NCBI GenBank assembly: GCA_027062145.1
Contig: JAMOTX010000033.1
Location: 1-7,941 of the forward strand
Length of the DNA stretch: 7,941 nt
Direction: 5' to 3'
Source of the DNA: Candidatus Altimarinota bacterium
GTDB lineage: Bacteria; Patescibacteriota; Gracilibacteria; BD1-5; UBA6164
Each line of letters opens with the position of its first letter. Position 1 is the first letter of the stretch. The position numbers were made by a program, and so were the translations under genes. The notes beneath the pieces were generated by a model, which was not told the DNA's origin, did no database searches, and saw nothing but the letters and a program-made list of their open reading frames with translations. This document shows positions 7,167-7,941 of this stretch, piece after piece.

Positions 7167-7941
7167 TTATTCCTTATTTCTCATTTCAGCTTGTTTTGCT
7201 AACATTTCTTGATGTTTTTTAGCTTTATCATCTTTTTTCTTTTGTTCATAATCAGCTTTTCTTTTTTCAAATTGTATTTCTTGTTTTTCAATATCCTCTA
7301 AACTTTTATTTATTCTAGCTTCAACTGCTTTTTTTGGTTTTGAATATTTTTCACGAGAAACAGAAAGTATTTTTTTATATCTAGCATGGAATACTTCTTC
7401 TTGTTTTATATTTGGTGGAAAAGTTGCTGCAGAAAAAGTAACTGATGGCATACCATCTATAAGTTGTTTTATATAAATAGTATATTTTTTAAGATTCATT
7501 AAGTCCTCTTCTCATACATTTCATCATAATACTTCTTTAAGTATTGTAGAATCATGATATCAAACTTGAAATGAAATAGTAGATCATACATTACCAAATA
7601 CAGCTCATCTAACAGATTCTTGCATTTGATCAATATATTGATTTGCCATTACTAGGTTAAGTTTATATTTTCTAGCTTCAGATAATATAGTAGCAAACGA
7701 GTCTGTTGCAAAATTTTGAAATTCATCTACATAAAGATAAAAATCCTCTCTTTCTTCTTCCGAAATATCAGCTCTACTCATGGCATCCATTTGAAATTTA
7801 GTTACCATCATAGCTCAAAGTAAACTTGAAGCATCTTCTCAAATTTTACCTTTAGAAAGATTAATAATAACAATCTTTTTATTATCCATAGCCCATCTTA
7901 CAGAAAAACTATTTTTTGGTTGTCATAAAACATTTCTTAAA
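7167..7941 (-). CDS. Type IV secretion/conjugation-type ATPase (DNA-binding/VirD4-like), C-terminal part, cut by the window edge
   Basis: Seen: the last 257 codons before TAA, with the start beyond base 7941. The visible part begins RNVLGQPKNSF and continues with MDNKKIVIINLSKGKIGED (a beta strand and loop typical of these ATPases), a long acidic helix, and the Walker B strand DFYLYVDEFQNF with Asp-Glu at 7722-7727. Then come EARKYKLNLVMANQYIDQM and GAVFGNVGSTISFQV, the sensor-like region of VirD4/TraD/TrwB-type motor ATPases. The final ~85 residues are a Lys/Glu/Gln-rich stretch that looks like a coiled coil. Known for the family: hexameric motors that drive DNA or protein through type IV secretion channels; related ATPases are common in candidate-phyla bacteria with unclear roles. 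Walker A lies outside the window. A VirB4-like or DUF87 ATPase is the alternative. It carries the only CGU arginine codon I saw. Confidence 0.85.

Noticed and set aside
7167..7499. Separate small Lys-rich protein starting at 7499
   Set aside because: With UGA as Gly the frame continues upstream without a stop into the ATPase; the Met at 7499 is internal.
1..7941. Mycoplasma-type code (UGA = Trp) or selenocysteine
   Set aside because: UGA falls at invariant glycines (GSGKT, LSGGE, GxND) and is far too frequent for selenocysteine; UGG encodes Trp.

Overview
Organism. The window is very AT-rich, and every gene only reads through if UGA is a sense codon. UGA falls where conserved families need glycine: the Gly-Asn-Asp motifs of the phosphate transporter, Walker A and LSGGE of FtsE, the Arg-Gly motif of the antiporter, and the Gly/Phe linker of DnaJ. 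Ordinary UGG tryptophan codons are also present. This is genetic code 25, known from Candidatus Gracilibacteria (BD1-5) and Absconditabacteria (SR1), and not the mycoplasma code (UGA = Trp). The sequence alone does not separate the two phyla. Arginine is written almost only as AGA, with a few AGG, one CGU, and no CGA or CGG seen.

Layout. Bases 1-366 (minus) hold the first 122 codons of dnaJ, cut by the left edge. Divergently, on plus, lie a short secreted protein of unknown function (420-860), a PiT-family phosphate transporter (957-2366) and a VTC-type polyphosphate polymerase-like protein (2453-3313). The remainder is on minus: an ftsE-like ABC ATPase (3325-4008), a CPA1-type Na+/H+ antiporter with a long soluble tail (4095-6227), a type IV pilin-like protein (6363-7070), and the C-terminal 257 residues of a type IV secretion/conjugation-type ATPase (7167-7941) cut by the right edge. 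Nearly every gene has its own hairpin terminator at or just after its stop codon, so most appear to be single-gene transcription units. The largest gene-free stretch is about 135 bases.

Biology. The neighbouring transporter and VTC protein suggest phosphate import coupled to polyphosphate storage. The pilin and secretion-type ATPase fit the surface-attached lifestyle reported for some members of these phyla. ftsE stands alone, without ftsX downstream. No start codon has a recognisable AGGAGG-like Shine-Dalgarno, and one likely -10 box lies only 5 nt from its ATG, hinting at leaderless or A/U-rich-leader translation. Several perfect or near-perfect dyads sit directly in front of genes and are candidate operators or RNA hairpins. 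No RNA genes, insertion sequences, CRISPR arrays or phage genes were seen.
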